From positions 8,463,501 through 8,527,500 of the forward strand of contig NC_059399.1 in NCBI RefSeq assembly GCF_905220565.1: a stretch of 64,000 nucleotides of DNA, given 5' to 3'. Position numbers and translations under genes: made by a program. The stretch comes from Melitaea cinxia. Taxonomy: Eukaryota > Arthropoda > Insecta > Lepidoptera > Nymphalidae. Positions 24,001 to 36,900 of this stretch are shown in pieces (the stretch's first letter is position 1; the number at the start of each line of letters is the position of its first letter). The notes under the pieces were generated by a model. It had not been told where the DNA came from and made no database searches. It saw nothing but the letters and a program-made list of their open reading frames with translations.

Positions 24001-27000
24001 TAGTGATGATGGAAATAAAATGGCTTTGGCAACGGTATTTATATTATTAAAAAAATATATACGTATAAATGAAGCTTTCAGTTGGTTCCCATTATTTTAT
24101 AGTATTATTCTCTCTCAATGCAGCATTATGAACTTAAATTATATTAATTATTATTTTTGTTTTTTTACCTCTTTCTCTTTTTCTTTAATTTGATTTGAAT
24201 GTTTCAGTCAAAATATAGTTTCAATTACAATTCAAATTACCAGTATACTTATTATATAATTTTATATAGGTTATACCCAGACGGAATGATCGAGCCGGTG
24301 ACCGACTTTCATTAGACATAGGAGCGCTTAAAAGGCAATATGCTCGACTTCGTGAACGACAACGTCAAGCTCATGTCATTTTAGCGGCTGCATGTGCTCG
24401 ACACGCTGCAGGTTTAAATATACTCAAATGTCATATACTTAAAAGAATGTTAAAATATTTCAATTATATATAAAATAATCAATTATTTTCGTTTCAGTTG
24501 GTGTTCCTACTTCACCAACTTCACTCACAGTGAACAATTTACTACTGGGTAAAAGTGCTATCGTTAGTTCAAGAGGACGACGGTTAGGTCCACCACCGGG
24601 AGCTATACCACCATCTCGCCAAACAACATCTCTAGCTGAAATTACAAGTCAACGTCATAGCAGAATTACAAATGATACTATTAGCTGGGAAGAAGAAAAA
24701 CATCGGAAATCGCAAAATAGAAGAAACTCCGTTAAATGGAAAGATATTAAAAAAGAAAAAACCGTAGAAATAGGAAGGAAAACATCAATTGATTTAGAAG
24801 AAGCTGGTGATGGTATTATAGTATCTGAATTGGAAGCTAATGCAATGATAGCTTCAATGCGATCGCGTAGTTCTAGCGAGACATCTTCGTATTCATCGCG
24901 ATCTGAATCTAGTACAGATACAAGCCTTTGTGATGAAAATGAAAAAGCAAGTGATTCAGAACAAGATATTCCTATTGATGATATGGAATACAACAAATCA
25001 AACACTAAAAGTAAAAAGCAATCACCAAAATCAAATTTTCCAGACTGTAAAAATGTTAAAAGTAGTCCACTATCAGTTAGTAAGATACCTTCTATTGACT
25101 ACTCTTACACACAAGATAAAAAAATAAATAAAACAGATATAAATGTTAAGAAGATATCTGAATATCTTGACTCTGCTGCTGGTGAATCATTACGTGTTTA
25201 TATAGATGGATTTGAACTTAAACTAAAAGAACCTCATAATGAAAGCAATAAAAAAAAAGATAGACATACTACTAGCCCGCTTAAATGTATGCGTCATCAT
25301 AGATTAATATATGACAAGAAGTTTCATAAACCAGAATACGATGAAAGGAAGAATTGTAAAAAGACAAATATATCAAAATCTAATACTTTAACAGATTATA
25401 GTCCTATCAATTCACCTCGCCACTGCGCCATCGAAATTGATACATTCTACAAAAAACTACCATACAAACAATACCCTACTTCAAAGTTGCAGAAAAATTC
25501 AAGACCACCCGATATTATCGACAGTTTTGTTATGAATCCAAATTTTGTGACTGATATAGATTTATCTGAAGGATTAATTCCAGATACTGAAAATCCAATC
25601 AAAAGTCCCGGTTCTGATAGTGTTATTATCAGTGAAGACGAACCGCCGATTCCATTAAAAATTGATAAATATTTTGAACATAGTCCAGAGTTTTTCGGGG
25701 CTAGATTGTCGGATCCTAATAATTCTGATATTCCAAGTCGACGTCCTACTAAAAGAAATTCACGTTTACCAAAAAAACCAGATTCGTTAACACTTCAAAG
25801 CAACATTAATGAAAATAATTTAAAAACTGAAGTGGAACGTGCCTCTTCATTACCGCAGAGTCATAGTTTTGTATGTAGAAAATCTGTAAGCCCCGGATTA
25901 AATGATGACAAAAACACTGAAACACAAACAGAAGATGTAATGGAAAATAAGAAATACAATAATGGTAAAAGTCTTCTTGAAAGTAAAAACGAATCTTTTA
26001 TCGAGGATATACTTACAGATAGTGGACCAGCTTCATCAAAAGAATACATTTTGAAGTCTGGGAGGAAAAACAGTGAAAGAGCTTTACAAATTATACAAGA
26101 AAATTCACAAATTCTCAGTCGAATACTAACAAAACAGAATATTACTTCTGTAAGTAATCCATCACAAGAGAGTTTAAACGATAGTGTAAAAAAATCATTA
26201 AAAGACAATATAAATTGCTCGAAAACTGTTGAAACAAAATTACTAAACACATCTTTGCTTAAAGAATCTACCTCTGATTCATTGATCGGATGCCTAAAAA
26301 GGATTCCAAAGGAAATCACATCAGACAAAAGCGATATTCTGAAAGTAAGACCAATTTCAATTGATGATCCCTTTTCTTTGGATATACGTAACGTTGCAAC
26401 GGGGAGTAATGAGTTTTCTTTTAAAAATATTAAAACACCTAGTACAGAATGTCTTGGCAATAAAACAGATTTATATGGGTGGGAAAATAAGGGTTTTTTT
26501 GCGAAATGTGATTATAAAAATAACTTAAGTCGAAACGACCATATTAACACTGATTATAAAAAAACAGGTAATGATATTTCCATTTCCAGTGATCACCGCC
26601 ATAAAAATACGAGGCCTGTATCAGACGAATGGTCTCGATACTCACTCTCAAGCGAATCAAAAATATCGGTTACGTTACCATCTTCAGAAAACAAAGACAC
26701 GTCTACTTACGAGCAACGATTAACTTCTGATGATTATAACTATCCACAGTCACATTCAACAAAATATAATGAATTATTACTGCTAAAAACAAGCGATGTT
26801 TGTAGTAAAACATTAGATCAAAGTCCAAAAACATGTGAAAATTTTTTAAAAACTGAAAACAGCTCACTTAGTGATTTTTCACAGAAAGTAACATCCTCTA
26901 TTAGCTTTACTTGTGATCCGTCTGTAGATGATGATTCACCCATGGGTGCAAAAAGTAATTCAAGTGATACTTTATGCCAAATTACGTCATTAGACCAAGT

Positions 27001-27286
27001 GTCTACACCTATTTCGCCAAAAGTATTTCCAAATAGAGATACAATAACACTGTCAAGGGACTCAATGGAAATAAGTGATAAAGTCAAAACTGATCATGAC
27101 GACACTTGCAGTACTATAACCTCGCTTTTAGACACAGATACGTTATCATCGTTATCGTTTCCACGGAGTCCTTCGACAGGATCATACCATCCATTTCCAA
27201 CCCGACCACCAATACGTTTGCCTAAAGATATTGGAGTTAAATTAGGTATGTATCCAAAAGAATCGATAAATTCGCCTCAAAAATAA
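12023..27286 (+). CDS. TBC1D30: TBC1 domain family member 30 orthologue (Rab GTPase-activating protein)
   Basis: TBC1D30 accelerates GTP hydrolysis on Rab proteins (Rab8 in mammals) and affects membrane traffic and primary cilia. Fourteen exons in consistent phase: 12023-12217, 12330-12433, 13250-13335, 14221-14373, 16812-16948, 18126-18251, 19055-19146, 19220-19313, 19399-19555, 20752-20923, 23289-23502, 23942-24034, 24270-24411, 24498-27286. They give about 1517 aa. The TBC domain spans roughly residues 200-450. The arginine finger is Arg271 in IxxDxxR (ILKDLHR), and the glutamine finger is Gln307 in YCQ. The order of conserved pieces (LWLTLADRHL, VGYCQGFN, FTMQWFLTLYATWLP, IGALKRQYARLRERQ, VNNLLLGKSA) follows vertebrate TBC1D30. 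The last exon encodes about 929 mostly low-complexity, Ser/Asn/Lys-rich residues and ends in a conserved-looking PxxPPIRLPKDIGVKLGMYP tail. The first Met is the earliest in frame with a good exon; an upstream non-coding exon is possible. Confidence 0.93.
14541..14787 (-). repeat. RTE-tailed SINE-like element (family C), copy 1
   Basis: On the minus strand it runs from CCCGTGGGTGTCGTAAGAGG to the tail CCTATGTCCAGCAGTGGACT (14571-14552). That tail is identical to the 3' end of the RTE LINE at 20271-20290. It lies in the TBC1D30 intron after exon 4. Confidence 0.65.
15252..15455 (+). mobile_element. Short Helitron, 3' end degenerate
   Basis: It begins A|TCTTATATATAAAATTCTC and continues in parallel with the 49660-49856 copy (TGTCACAATGTTAGTTAAAA, TGGGTAGGTCTGAGAATC). 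The end is AACGTTTGCGGGGTCA, after which the CTRR terminus is lost. Confidence 0.5.
17180..17395 (+). repeat. tRNA-headed SINE (family B), copy 1, 3' truncated
   Basis: It starts in the tRNA-like part with a B box (GGGTTCGATCCCCGCA) and continues ACATTTGTATGGGCCATACA, GGTCTCCCCACCGTGCCTCG and CATAGTAGGAAATATATCCG. It lacks the usual AGCAGTGGGATATTACAGGC tail. It lies in the TBC1D30 intron after exon 5. Confidence 0.65.
17770..18043 (+). repeat. Family A element, copy 4
   Basis: Internally deleted copy running from ACTCGATTCGACCGTATATA to GAAGTCGGTTTTTTTCG and the GTTTGCCAGCAAAC hairpin. It ends about 80 nt before TBC1D30 exon 6. Confidence 0.8.
18280..18606 (-). repeat. Family C SINE-like element, copy 2
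   Basis: Long copy with the RTE-like tail at 18297-18316 (one difference from the LINE) and the other end GGTACGGC..CACACAG at about 18590-18606. It begins 28 nt after the donor of TBC1D30 exon 6. Confidence 0.7.
19578..19835 (+). repeat. Family A element, copy 5, directly after a TBC1D30 donor
   Basis: It begins at ATGTATGTTCGGGGATAACT, about 23 nt beyond the donor of exon 9 (19555), and ends in the CGTTTGCGAGCAAACAC hairpin. The first quarter of the element is missing. Confidence 0.75.
19836..20305 (+). pseudogene. RTE-type LINE ORF2 3' remnant
   Basis: Conceptual translation shows the C-terminal end of an RTE polyprotein: VLPVLTYRAETWTLTKG, MERAMLGVSLKDKIRNET, ERTKVTDIAHRISKLKW, with frameshifts and stops afterwards. 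It ends in CCTATGTCCAGCAGTGGACT (20271-20290), the tail shared with family C. It is 5'-truncated and inactive and lies in the TBC1D30 intron 19556-20751. Confidence 0.75.
21058..21910 (+). pseudogene. Non-LTR retrotransposon reverse transcriptase remnant
   Basis: Broken frames recall the C-terminal half of a CR1/Jockey-type reverse transcriptase: IFINDLPECLHFSDLFLYAD followed by N instead of the second catalytic Asp (YADN), then STKILLYNGLVRGILDY and ALFLFKLLRNMIDCPDLL. Stops and frameshifts show it is dead. It lies in the TBC1D30 intron after exon 10. Confidence 0.6.
22208..22674 (+). repeat. Family A element, copy 6
   Basis: Full-span copy from TTTTTAACCGACTTCCAAAC to GAAGTCG..TCGTTTGCGAGTAAACA. 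It contains an internal segmental duplication of the CGACCTACGTTGTATTATAC / TGCCTACGTTATA block. Confidence 0.75.
23022..23113. repeat. Small palindromic element
   Basis: AATCCCGGAATCCC (23022-23035) and its exact reverse complement GGGATTCCGGGATT (23100-23113) enclose about 64 nt. It lies 175 nt upstream of TBC1D30 exon 11. Likely a tiny MITE. Confidence 0.45.
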
Positions 27287-27903
27287 AACTGACCGAAAAT
27301 AATAAAAATATAATTTATTTTATATTTGAATGTTGTTTTATAATTTTAATTGTTTTACATATATTTTATGTTAGCTTAATAATTAATTATATTTAGAGAT
27401 ATTTAGAAATTAAGTTTTTGATAGATTTACTTTATTGATTGTTATATCAGCCAATCTGTTATGACTTCGATAAGCAGTTACTTAAGTATTGTTTAATTGT
27501 AACGTAAAATATTAACTTTTAAGCTCTTAAAATTCGCTTAATAGCTAATTCAGAATATGATCAGCTGAGTTTTTAAATATTGTATAAAATAAACATCGCA
27601 GACAAACTAAAGCAATCCATTTTCTATTTGAGCTTTGTAAATTACTTATAGAACAAATATATTGCCTTCTTACGGACGTTAGAAAAAGGGTCTAATATAA
27701 AACACAGAATATTAAATGTCAATAATTCATGATTGAAATCAAAAAGTAAAATTTAAGGAAATAAGTTAAATATAAAACTATCTTCGACATATATTAAGAG
27801 AAATTACTGTTATATGGAGATAATATTTATTATACGACAATATGGACAATTAAACATTATGTGATCGCAGCTCAAGTATTATTATTTTATTCCTTCTCTT
27901 AAA
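27287..27903. other. Convergent 3' ends of TBC1D30 and glycine dehydrogenase
   Basis: AT-rich and non-coding. AATAAA occurs on + at 27301-27306 and 27588-27593 (TBC1D30), and on - at 27891-27886 (glycine dehydrogenase, 13 nt beyond its stop). No repeat was recognised. Confidence 0.5.
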
Positions 27904-30900
27904 TCAAAAATCATCAATAACTGGTGGGCAAGTACAAACTAAATGTTTGTCTCCATACATGTCGTCAATTCTACTAACTGTTGGCCAAATTTTCGTTTCT
28001 GCTTTTACGAATGGCTGAAAACAGAAAACAAATTTTGATTAATTAAGTTTTGTTACTAAAAACTACTAAAGCCCCCATTAAACTTGAGAAAGTAGCATTA
28101 CGGATGAAAATTAACGTGAATTACGAAGTCTAGGTATATTAAATATAGCAACTATATATGTATGTACAGAGTTTATTACTTTACGGGATTTTCTCATCAA
28201 TCTTAGGTTAAGATTCTGATTTTAATACATAATAATAACCTTCAGGTCAAAAACATACTTACAGCTGGAAAAGCAGCTTGCTCTCTAGTATAGGGACGGT
28301 TCCAATCCTCCGTTATTACCTCTTGCTGGGTATGTGGCGCCATCTGTACAATTCATTTAAATATTTTTTATATTAGGTACTTTTGTTAAACTGTGTTAAA
28401 ATTTTTGTTTACCTTTACTGGATTCAATCGTTTGTCAATAACGCCATCTTCAATATCCTTAATTTCTCTTCTTATTGTAATAAGTGAATCACAAAAACGG
28501 TCCATTTCCTGAAGATCTTCGGATTCTGTCGGTTCAATCATAAGCGTACCTGCGACTGGCCATGATATTGTCGGCGCATGGAAACCTGCAATACAGTTTT
28601 TACAATACTTTTTAGCTTTAAACATTTTTACAACTTTTACAAATATAATGTTGTTAAAATAATCGCCGAAATGTATGTATGCGCAAAACTTCTGAGCAGT
28701 CTTACTGACTTAGATAATTCTTTTTCGTTTATGTTTGCTATTGTCAGGGCCAGATTTGTATAAAATGAAATTTATAAATCGACATTTTCATGAAAAAAAT
28801 GGCGGTACGAAGTGCGTCGGGTCAGCTAATATTTTTCTTATAATATACAACACAATTTTATGTTAATATTTATTTTGACGTTACATTAAACCTATTTTAA
28901 AAATTTATTTAGAAGAAATGTAATTTTTTTTTGTCATCAGAATATGCACTATTACTTAAATAGTGGTCACTAACCAAAGTCCATAAGTCGCTTTGCAATA
29001 TCGCCAGGTTCAATGTTAGCAGTTTTCTTCATATCTCGTACGTCTATTATAAATTCATGTGCAACCAATCCCCTTTCACCTTTGTATAATGTTTTGTAGT
29101 GACCGTCCAGCCTTCGTGACATATAATTAGCATTAAGTATGGCCACTTGCGTCGCTCGCTTCAAACCTTTTGGTCCCATCATCTGCGTGATTTATAATTA
29201 GGTTACAGACCAAAGTCATTTCGTTTATAAAGTAAAGTAGGCTCTTATTCATGGTATAATATAAATTATGACAAAAAAATATTTCATTTTTTTATTGCTA
29301 CATTTTAAAATTAATATTGCTATATACTATGCTATATATGTTATGTAATGCTCTAATGTATCGTGCATACACGATAAGTTTTGATAGTTGCCACATTGTT
29401 TTTTTTGTGGTGAACGCGAAATCTATCATATAAATATTATGAAATATACATTACGAAAAATATAAAAAAAAAAACATATCGCTGCAATTAAATATGCAGA
29501 TATGAACAACGTCGCTACATTCATAAGCGCTTGACTGAGGAAGATGATCATTTTAAAGTCTTAAATTTTTACAAACGCTTGGAGTTATTTACTATAATAA
29601 TAAACAAAAGAATATATATGCGTGTATGCGTTAAAGACATGGTAGTGTCTGTAATATTTTTTATATTGATTTATTTTTTTTATACATAATTTAAAAAAAT
29701 ATTCGCATTCTGCTCTCCTTCTCTATATATACTATAAGTGTGCAAAATTTCACACTCCTCTGTCCGCGCAATCTTCGTTAAAAGGGGTACAAAGTTTTTA
29801 CTTCACGTATTAATTAATATATTGATATATGAAAATTGTTTATAGATATATATGTGTTTATGTATGTATATATATGAGCATATTATTTATTTATCTATTT
29901 ATAAGGAATGGTATGTATATAAGTATATTCATTTCTATGTATATACAGGATTCTGTTACATAAAATTTTTGCCTCCATCCTACACTCCTTATGTTAGTCC
30001 TCTGGTCAAAGGTTGCCTGGAAGAGATCGCTGTAATAATAAGGCCTGTTGCAAATGATGCTATCTAACTCAAAATGCATTGATAGAATATAAGATAAACG
30101 TTTTAAAAATAAACAAAGAACGTATACCACTTCTTCGAATCCAATAAATGTAAAATAAAAGACTTACCTTAATATAAGCCCAAGAGATAGGCAAAATGGC
30201 TGAAGACCCGAAAGGCGCAGCGCTAACGGAGCCAAAGCTATGCGCTGCGTCTCCTAAGTCGGCGAGTGGGTTTATTACCGGGTGTGACGGTAAGAACGGT
30301 GCCAGGTGCGCTTTACTGGAATTTTAAAACAAGAGTTTACGTCAGTCCCCTTAGAAACCGAAATTTATTGTTAGTTCCAGTACTTGTCGTTGATCCTGAA
30401 AAGAAAATAGCGCTACGATTTCAAAAGAGTTTATTTTTATTTTTTGCTATCGGGTTGTTGAAAGAACTTAAGCAAAGAATATCATGTCTGAAAACTATTT
30501 TTTTTTTTAGAAAAACATACTTACACTCCGATAGGTCCCATTCCTGGACCTCCTCCTCCATGAGGTATACAGAAAGTTTTATGTAAATTGAGATGTGATA
30601 CATCACTGCCGTAATCACCTGGACGACATAAACCAACCTGTTTAACAAAAATACATATTTCTTACTAAGTATATTCTTTACTCAAAGTGGAGTGTTAATT
30701 TAAAAATTAAGAAATAATGGAATTTCAAGATGGAACAATCTACTGCTAACGTTTCTATGCAATAGTTGGCGTAGTTTCGTGGGGTTACTCAGCAGTGGTT
30801 ACCTGCGCGTTCATGTTGGCGCCATCCAGGTAGACCTGGCCCCCGTGCGCGTGCACCAGCGCGCACACGTCCGCGGCACGCTCCTCGAACACACCGAACG

Positions 30901-33900
30901 TGCTCGGATATGTGAGCATCAGACACGATAGCTTCTCGCTGTGCTCTTCTACCTGGATTTAATAAATATTTAATCAATAATTAATTAATAAATATCTTTA
31001 ACGTGGATCGTCTGTTTCTAAGGTAACGTAGCTTAATGCTTTGTTTTTCAACACAAATAATGCATCTATAAATAAATACATATTTTACAGCCAGATTCGA
31101 GGCGGGAACCGAACCCACAACCTCCGAATAAGAAAGCAGGGTCATTGCACACTACGCCAACGCGCTAGTTAAATACTATATAACTATTTACTTTGTTTGA
31201 GTAGTATTAGAGTTTTCAGTATTTCAAATATACTTTAATTACAAGGTTAATCTATTATTCAACATCGTGTTGTTTTGACGACAAGTAGTCGCAGCGGTCA
31301 CAGCACTGTTATACTTGCTGTCGCGGGTTCGATCTCCGCACATGGCAAGCATTTGTATAGACCATATCAATGCTTATCGTGATCTGGGCGTTTCAGTTTG
31401 TGAGAAAATCCTACTGGGGCCGTTAAGTTTGAAGCCTTCATTTATGTTTTACAAAAAAAAAAAAAATACACTCGTACATTTAGAATTTTAGTAAAACTTT
31501 TAAATCAGCACGAAGCCTAATCTGCCACTCTGCTCTACTGAGGATTGTCGTAAAAAAAAAATCTGATTTTTAACCGACTTAAAAAAATGCGGTTACTCAA
31601 TTCGACCGTATATATATATATGTGTATATATAATGTATGTTCGGGGATAACTTCGTCGTGTATGAACCGATATTGATAATTCTTCTTTTGTTGGAAAGGA
31701 GATATCCCTGGTGTGGTACCATGATAAGGAAACCAGGATCTGACTATGGGGTCCCAGAGAAATCGAGGAAAACTCGAAAACCCCTATAACTTTTTACTGG
31801 GTGTACCGATTTTGATAATTTTTGATTTAATCAAAAGCCGATGTTTATCATGTAGTCACATTTAAATTTCATTAAGATCTGATTACCACTTTTGGAGTAA
31901 TCTTTGATAATGCGTATTTACTTGACTACTTTTTCGTCTACCTACGTACATATTACTTGTCGATATAATTGAAGACGGTTTTTTTTCGTTTGCCTGCAAA
32001 CACAATTATCTATCGTTATATCAGCAAAGTGTAAGTTAAAGTTGGAATAAAACAAGCGTTCAAAAAATTTAATGCATCGCCACTCATCTCGTATCTTCAA
32101 GTAACAAGAAAAGTGCGATAACATATAATGTTTTTCGAAAATCGGTAGTATCGTATATTTGACAATATTACTTTCTTTACAGTAGACATTTATAAAATTG
32201 CGTTTGTTTCGTAAATAAAGATTACTTTTGTGAAGTTACCTTCTCCTTAAGGTGTTCCATATCAATGTCGCCCGAGGGAGTAACTCGTATGGCGCAGACC
32301 CGCATGCCAGCCATGTGCGCGGACGCAGGGTTAGTGCCGTGAGCACTGACAGGTATAAGGCAGATGTTGCGCCCGGTATCGCCTCGAAACTCATGGTAGC
32401 GTTTGATTGTTCTCAAACCAGCATATTCGCCTTGAGCACCACTAAAAATTAAAGGATAAAAAAATTAAAACTACAGTATTATAAGAAAACAAATCAGTTC
32501 AGTTCATTTTCTACTGGAGATTCACGAGATCAATTTGATCAATTTTAAGAAATAAACGGAGTAAAAACTAAATGACTACGTGACTAAATAAATATATAAA
32601 TCAGCTAACATGTTAGGCCAATATGTATACGTCCAACACAACAAGCCATCGAAGTGAAACGTAACAAAAAAAGTACTATAACGTGCAGCACATGATAGGG
32701 ATCTGTCATCGAGCGCGATCCGCTCCCGGTAGCTAAACAAGGAACGCCCTGGTATGGTCGTGTATACCAGAAGGTCAGGGGTTATTTTTTGCGTGTTTAA
32801 AAATTCAGCTTTTTTATATGCTTAAATCGATGTCATACGAAACTACAACTTAGTAATATTTTTTTTAATTAGTGAAATGTGGAAATAGTATTTTATGTTA
32901 TTATTACCTATTAGGTTGAAATGATACTCGATCATAACCAGTGATAGCGCATAGATCCTTAGCGAGTTCTTCAAATAATATGTGGTAGCCTTGGCATTGA
33001 TCAAGAGGTGCAAATGGATGAATATCAGTAAAGTGCTTAAACGAGCAGGGCATCATTTCGGTTGTTGAATTCAACTTCATAGTACAGGAACCCTTTAAAA
33101 AGGAGAACACTTGTGAATGGATTAAAATACGTATTATCTGTATCTTTACTGACTTCCTATGTATTCCTGATAACAATGTAAAAGATCTGCTTGGCAAACC
33201 TGTCTTTTATGTAGGAAAATAATATTTAGCTTATTTTACCACGATACTCCATACGCTTGATTGGATATACAATTGCATATTTCAGAATTATTCTTAAATT
33301 TGTACTTCACTTCAGCCTATAATATCCCACAGCTGGGCTTAGGCCTCTTTCCCCATGTAGGAGAAGGAGCAGAGCTTAATCCACCACGCTGCTCCAATGT
33401 GGGCTACTATGTGTAACGATCGATATCAGTTGTCCATAATAACAACCACAACCGACAGCTTAACGTGCTCTCCAAGGCACGGTGGGGAGACGCACAAGGA
33501 CTGCACAAACACGCAGACCACGGCAAACATCTGTGTGGTCAATACAAATGTTTCTCATATGCGGGGATCGAACTCGCAACCGCCTTATGTACTAGCACTT
33601 TTGATAAACAGTTCTTCTAAGGATGTTTCGTTTTATCGTCGAATATTAGATAAATTATTGGAAACTTATTACTTCACAAATTTTTAGCGATGCTATCTTG
33701 GATTTTAGAAAACACGATCTTTTTATTAAGTTCAGTACACCTCAGTTAAGGTTTATGAGGATAAATGTTAAACAGATGCATTTTACTAAGTTATGTCTTG
33801 TCCTTATGCTCCTCAATCTTATCTTACCAAAGGTATCATCGAATGGACCAGCGATATATCTTTATTTTCTAATCTTTTCATGTACCGAACTATTCTAGTT

Positions 33901-36900
33901 TCAGAATGGTGCATGTTAAAAACTGGATGTGTCAAATATGGAGAGGTGCGGCGAAAAGGTCCCCGTAGTACACTGCGAGATTTTGCGTCGCCAGTTTTTA
34001 TAACCTGAAATAATAGCAGTTGTTTAAAGTACTGTGGTAATACTTTTAAAAGTAGAAAATTAAAAATGTAAATTTGTAGCTTTTCTTTTTATATTTTACC
34101 TCCTCAACGCTTTCGCAATCGAATATCCACAACAAATCATCAACATCCTGCATAGTAGTGGTTTCGTCTAAGGCAACACCTACTGCGCCATCCTCAAAAT
34201 ACCGCAAGTTAATCATCTTCTCCTGAGCCCGTGCTTTTATAGCGGAAGCATCGTGTTCGGAAACAGGAACTACATGAAGGGTATCGAAATATACGTCGTT
34301 CGATTGCTTGTGACCGCGATTTTGTATTCCTAAAATCATCTAACATGAAATTAATAAGCTCTATTAAAATAAATGTTCTCAAAATATTTCTTATATGGTT
34401 TCTTACCATGATCAAGAACTAATGTAGCATTATGAACCCTAGTTGCAATATCTCTAAGACCTTGTGGGCCATGATATACAGCATACATAGCTGATATGTT
34501 AGCCAGAAGTGCCTGAGCAGTACAAATATTTGATGTGGCTTTGTCGCGACGTATATGCTGTTCTCTAGTTTGTAAAGCTAACCTAAAAATTAATCATTTT
34601 GGCAATTACTTTTACTTACAAAAATTCAAAACTTTAAATAAATAAATATCTCTGACAAATATATAAATATTGTATATACGCTTCAGCCTGTAATATCCCA
34701 CTGCTGGAAATAGGCCTCTTTCCCCATATAGGAGAAGGATCAGAGTAGATATTAATAAATATATATATCTGATAAATAAATATATCTGTAAGAAACTAAT
34801 GCTTGTCTTATTAGTAATAGCCCACCGATATAGCTGTACTTTTTTTATTAACTTACTTGTAAATAAAATATAAAATAATATATATTCGTAATAAAACATA
34901 CATAATAAATAGTTATATTACACCCAGATTAATGGTGGGATTCGAACCCACAACCCTAGGAACAGAAACCAGGGTCACTAGATACTGCGCCATCACGATA
35001 GCGATCAAAATCATATTATTATTAAAAATATGTAAAAATCGTAGATGTCAACATATGTCACCACTATCATAAAGTCCTTTCCATTTACCTGTAAGCATCT
35101 CTTCCAGCTGCATCTCTGGTAACGCCAACCATGCGGCCAGGCATCAAACGTACTAAAGGATGTTCGGCAGCAAAAAAACCAGCGTGTGGTCCACCGTAGC
35201 CAAGTGGAACACCTAACCTCTGAGATGTACCAACTGCCAAAGCTGCACCACATTCTGCTGGAGGTCTTAATAAGGCTAAAGCTAAGAGGTCTGTTGCTAC
35301 GACAACTAAAGTCTGCAATAAAATGTTACTAATGTTTTAATACTCGTAATAGCTTTAACATTGCACAAGTTATTTGAATAATACATACCCCGTGCTCTTG
35401 AGCAGTTGCAGCTAATCCTGAATAGTCATAAACTAATCCCCGTGTATCAGGGCATTGCAGTAGCACGGCTGATATATCTCTTTGAGCAAAATCAACTTGA
35501 CGGACATCTGGTACAACCATAACTTCTAGCCCCAGCGCATCCAATCGCGTTTGAACTACAGCTAATGTTTGAGGATGTAACCGTTCAGATACGACAAATT
35601 TAGATCTTTTATTATGCCTGAAATACAAATGTACATTACCAAAACATTTTTAACGACATTTAGTATATTAGTCGAAAATGACATAAGTTTTACCTGTGGC
35701 AAAGTGACAAAGCTTCGGCTGCAGCTGTTCCTTCATCCAAAAGTGAAGCATTTGCAACATCTAAACCAGTTAAGTCACTAACCATTGTCTGATAATTTAA
35801 TAAACTTTCCAACCTGCCTTGCGCAACTTCTGGTTGGTAAGGAGTATATTGTGTTGTCCTTAAATAATTTTTCAATCATTACCAACGTTAGTTACTAGTT
35901 GAATTTTTATACATCGTGCTATTAAACTGACTACCTTTCCTTTAGGGCCATAAAGAGATAGAGGCATACTATTGCCGAAATTATGCGTGAAAAAATGAAG
36001 CACTAGTAAACAAATGTTGAGAAGACATGAAAAAATTGGTTATAAATAACTGACTTAACTTGGTAATTGACACGACACTAACGTACGCACGACGGTAATT
36101 TTGTAAATGTGCCGTGACGGCGGCGCCTAAACCCTGACGATCACGGGTTCGCACTTTAGTGACTATTTGTGTTTATACAAATATTTAAGTATATATATAT
36201 ATTTATATATATTTATGTATATTTATATATATTTCTCATCTGGTCGTTAGTCCTTGTGGGTCTCTCCTCACCGTGCCTCGGAGAGTTCGTTAAGGTGTCG
36301 GTCCCGGTTGTTATCATGCACACCTGATAGCGACCGTTACTTATAGTAGGGAATATATCCGCCAACCCGCATCGGAGCAGCGTTGTGGATTATGCTCTGA
36401 TACTTCTCCTACATGGGGAAAGAGGCCTATACCCAGTAGTGGGTACAGGTACAGTACAGGCTGAAGCGCGACATAATTTCGTTACAAAAAAAAAACCCTA
36501 ATCTATCTAACTACAAGCTGATGGCTCTTAATCTAAACTAACTAGCCGTGGGATATTACAGGCTGAAGCGCGTAGCGTAAATTTTATTATTTTTATTAAA
36601 GTGTTAGGGCAAGTAAGTTGCATATTTAGGTTATAGGTAATATCGATTCTGATATCGCAGTTAAATGGAAGGACGCCAGTTTTAATAACAAGTTCTATAT
36701 ACTCGTATAAAGAAATGAAATCATACCATCCAGGATTCTCAAACAAATTTCGCATGATGGTATGAGGAACACAGCAATTGTGATATCCCATACCAATATA
36801 AGAACGCCATATCTGATTTTTTTCAGCTATTTTACGTACTCTTTCAATTAAATCATATTCACCTAAAAAGTTAAATAGTTTCATAGATAAGTATATAAAT

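Noticed and set aside
24655..26460. Antisense open frames within the last TBC1D30 exon (24655-25005 and 25861-26460, minus strand)
   Set aside because: They are mirror images of a low-complexity Ser-rich coding region, have no recognisable domain and no splice or promoter context.
31091..31170. A tRNA gene in the glycine dehydrogenase intron
   Set aside because: The B box is present but the arms do not pair properly and the same module recurs at 34920 and 38700, so it is a SINE head.
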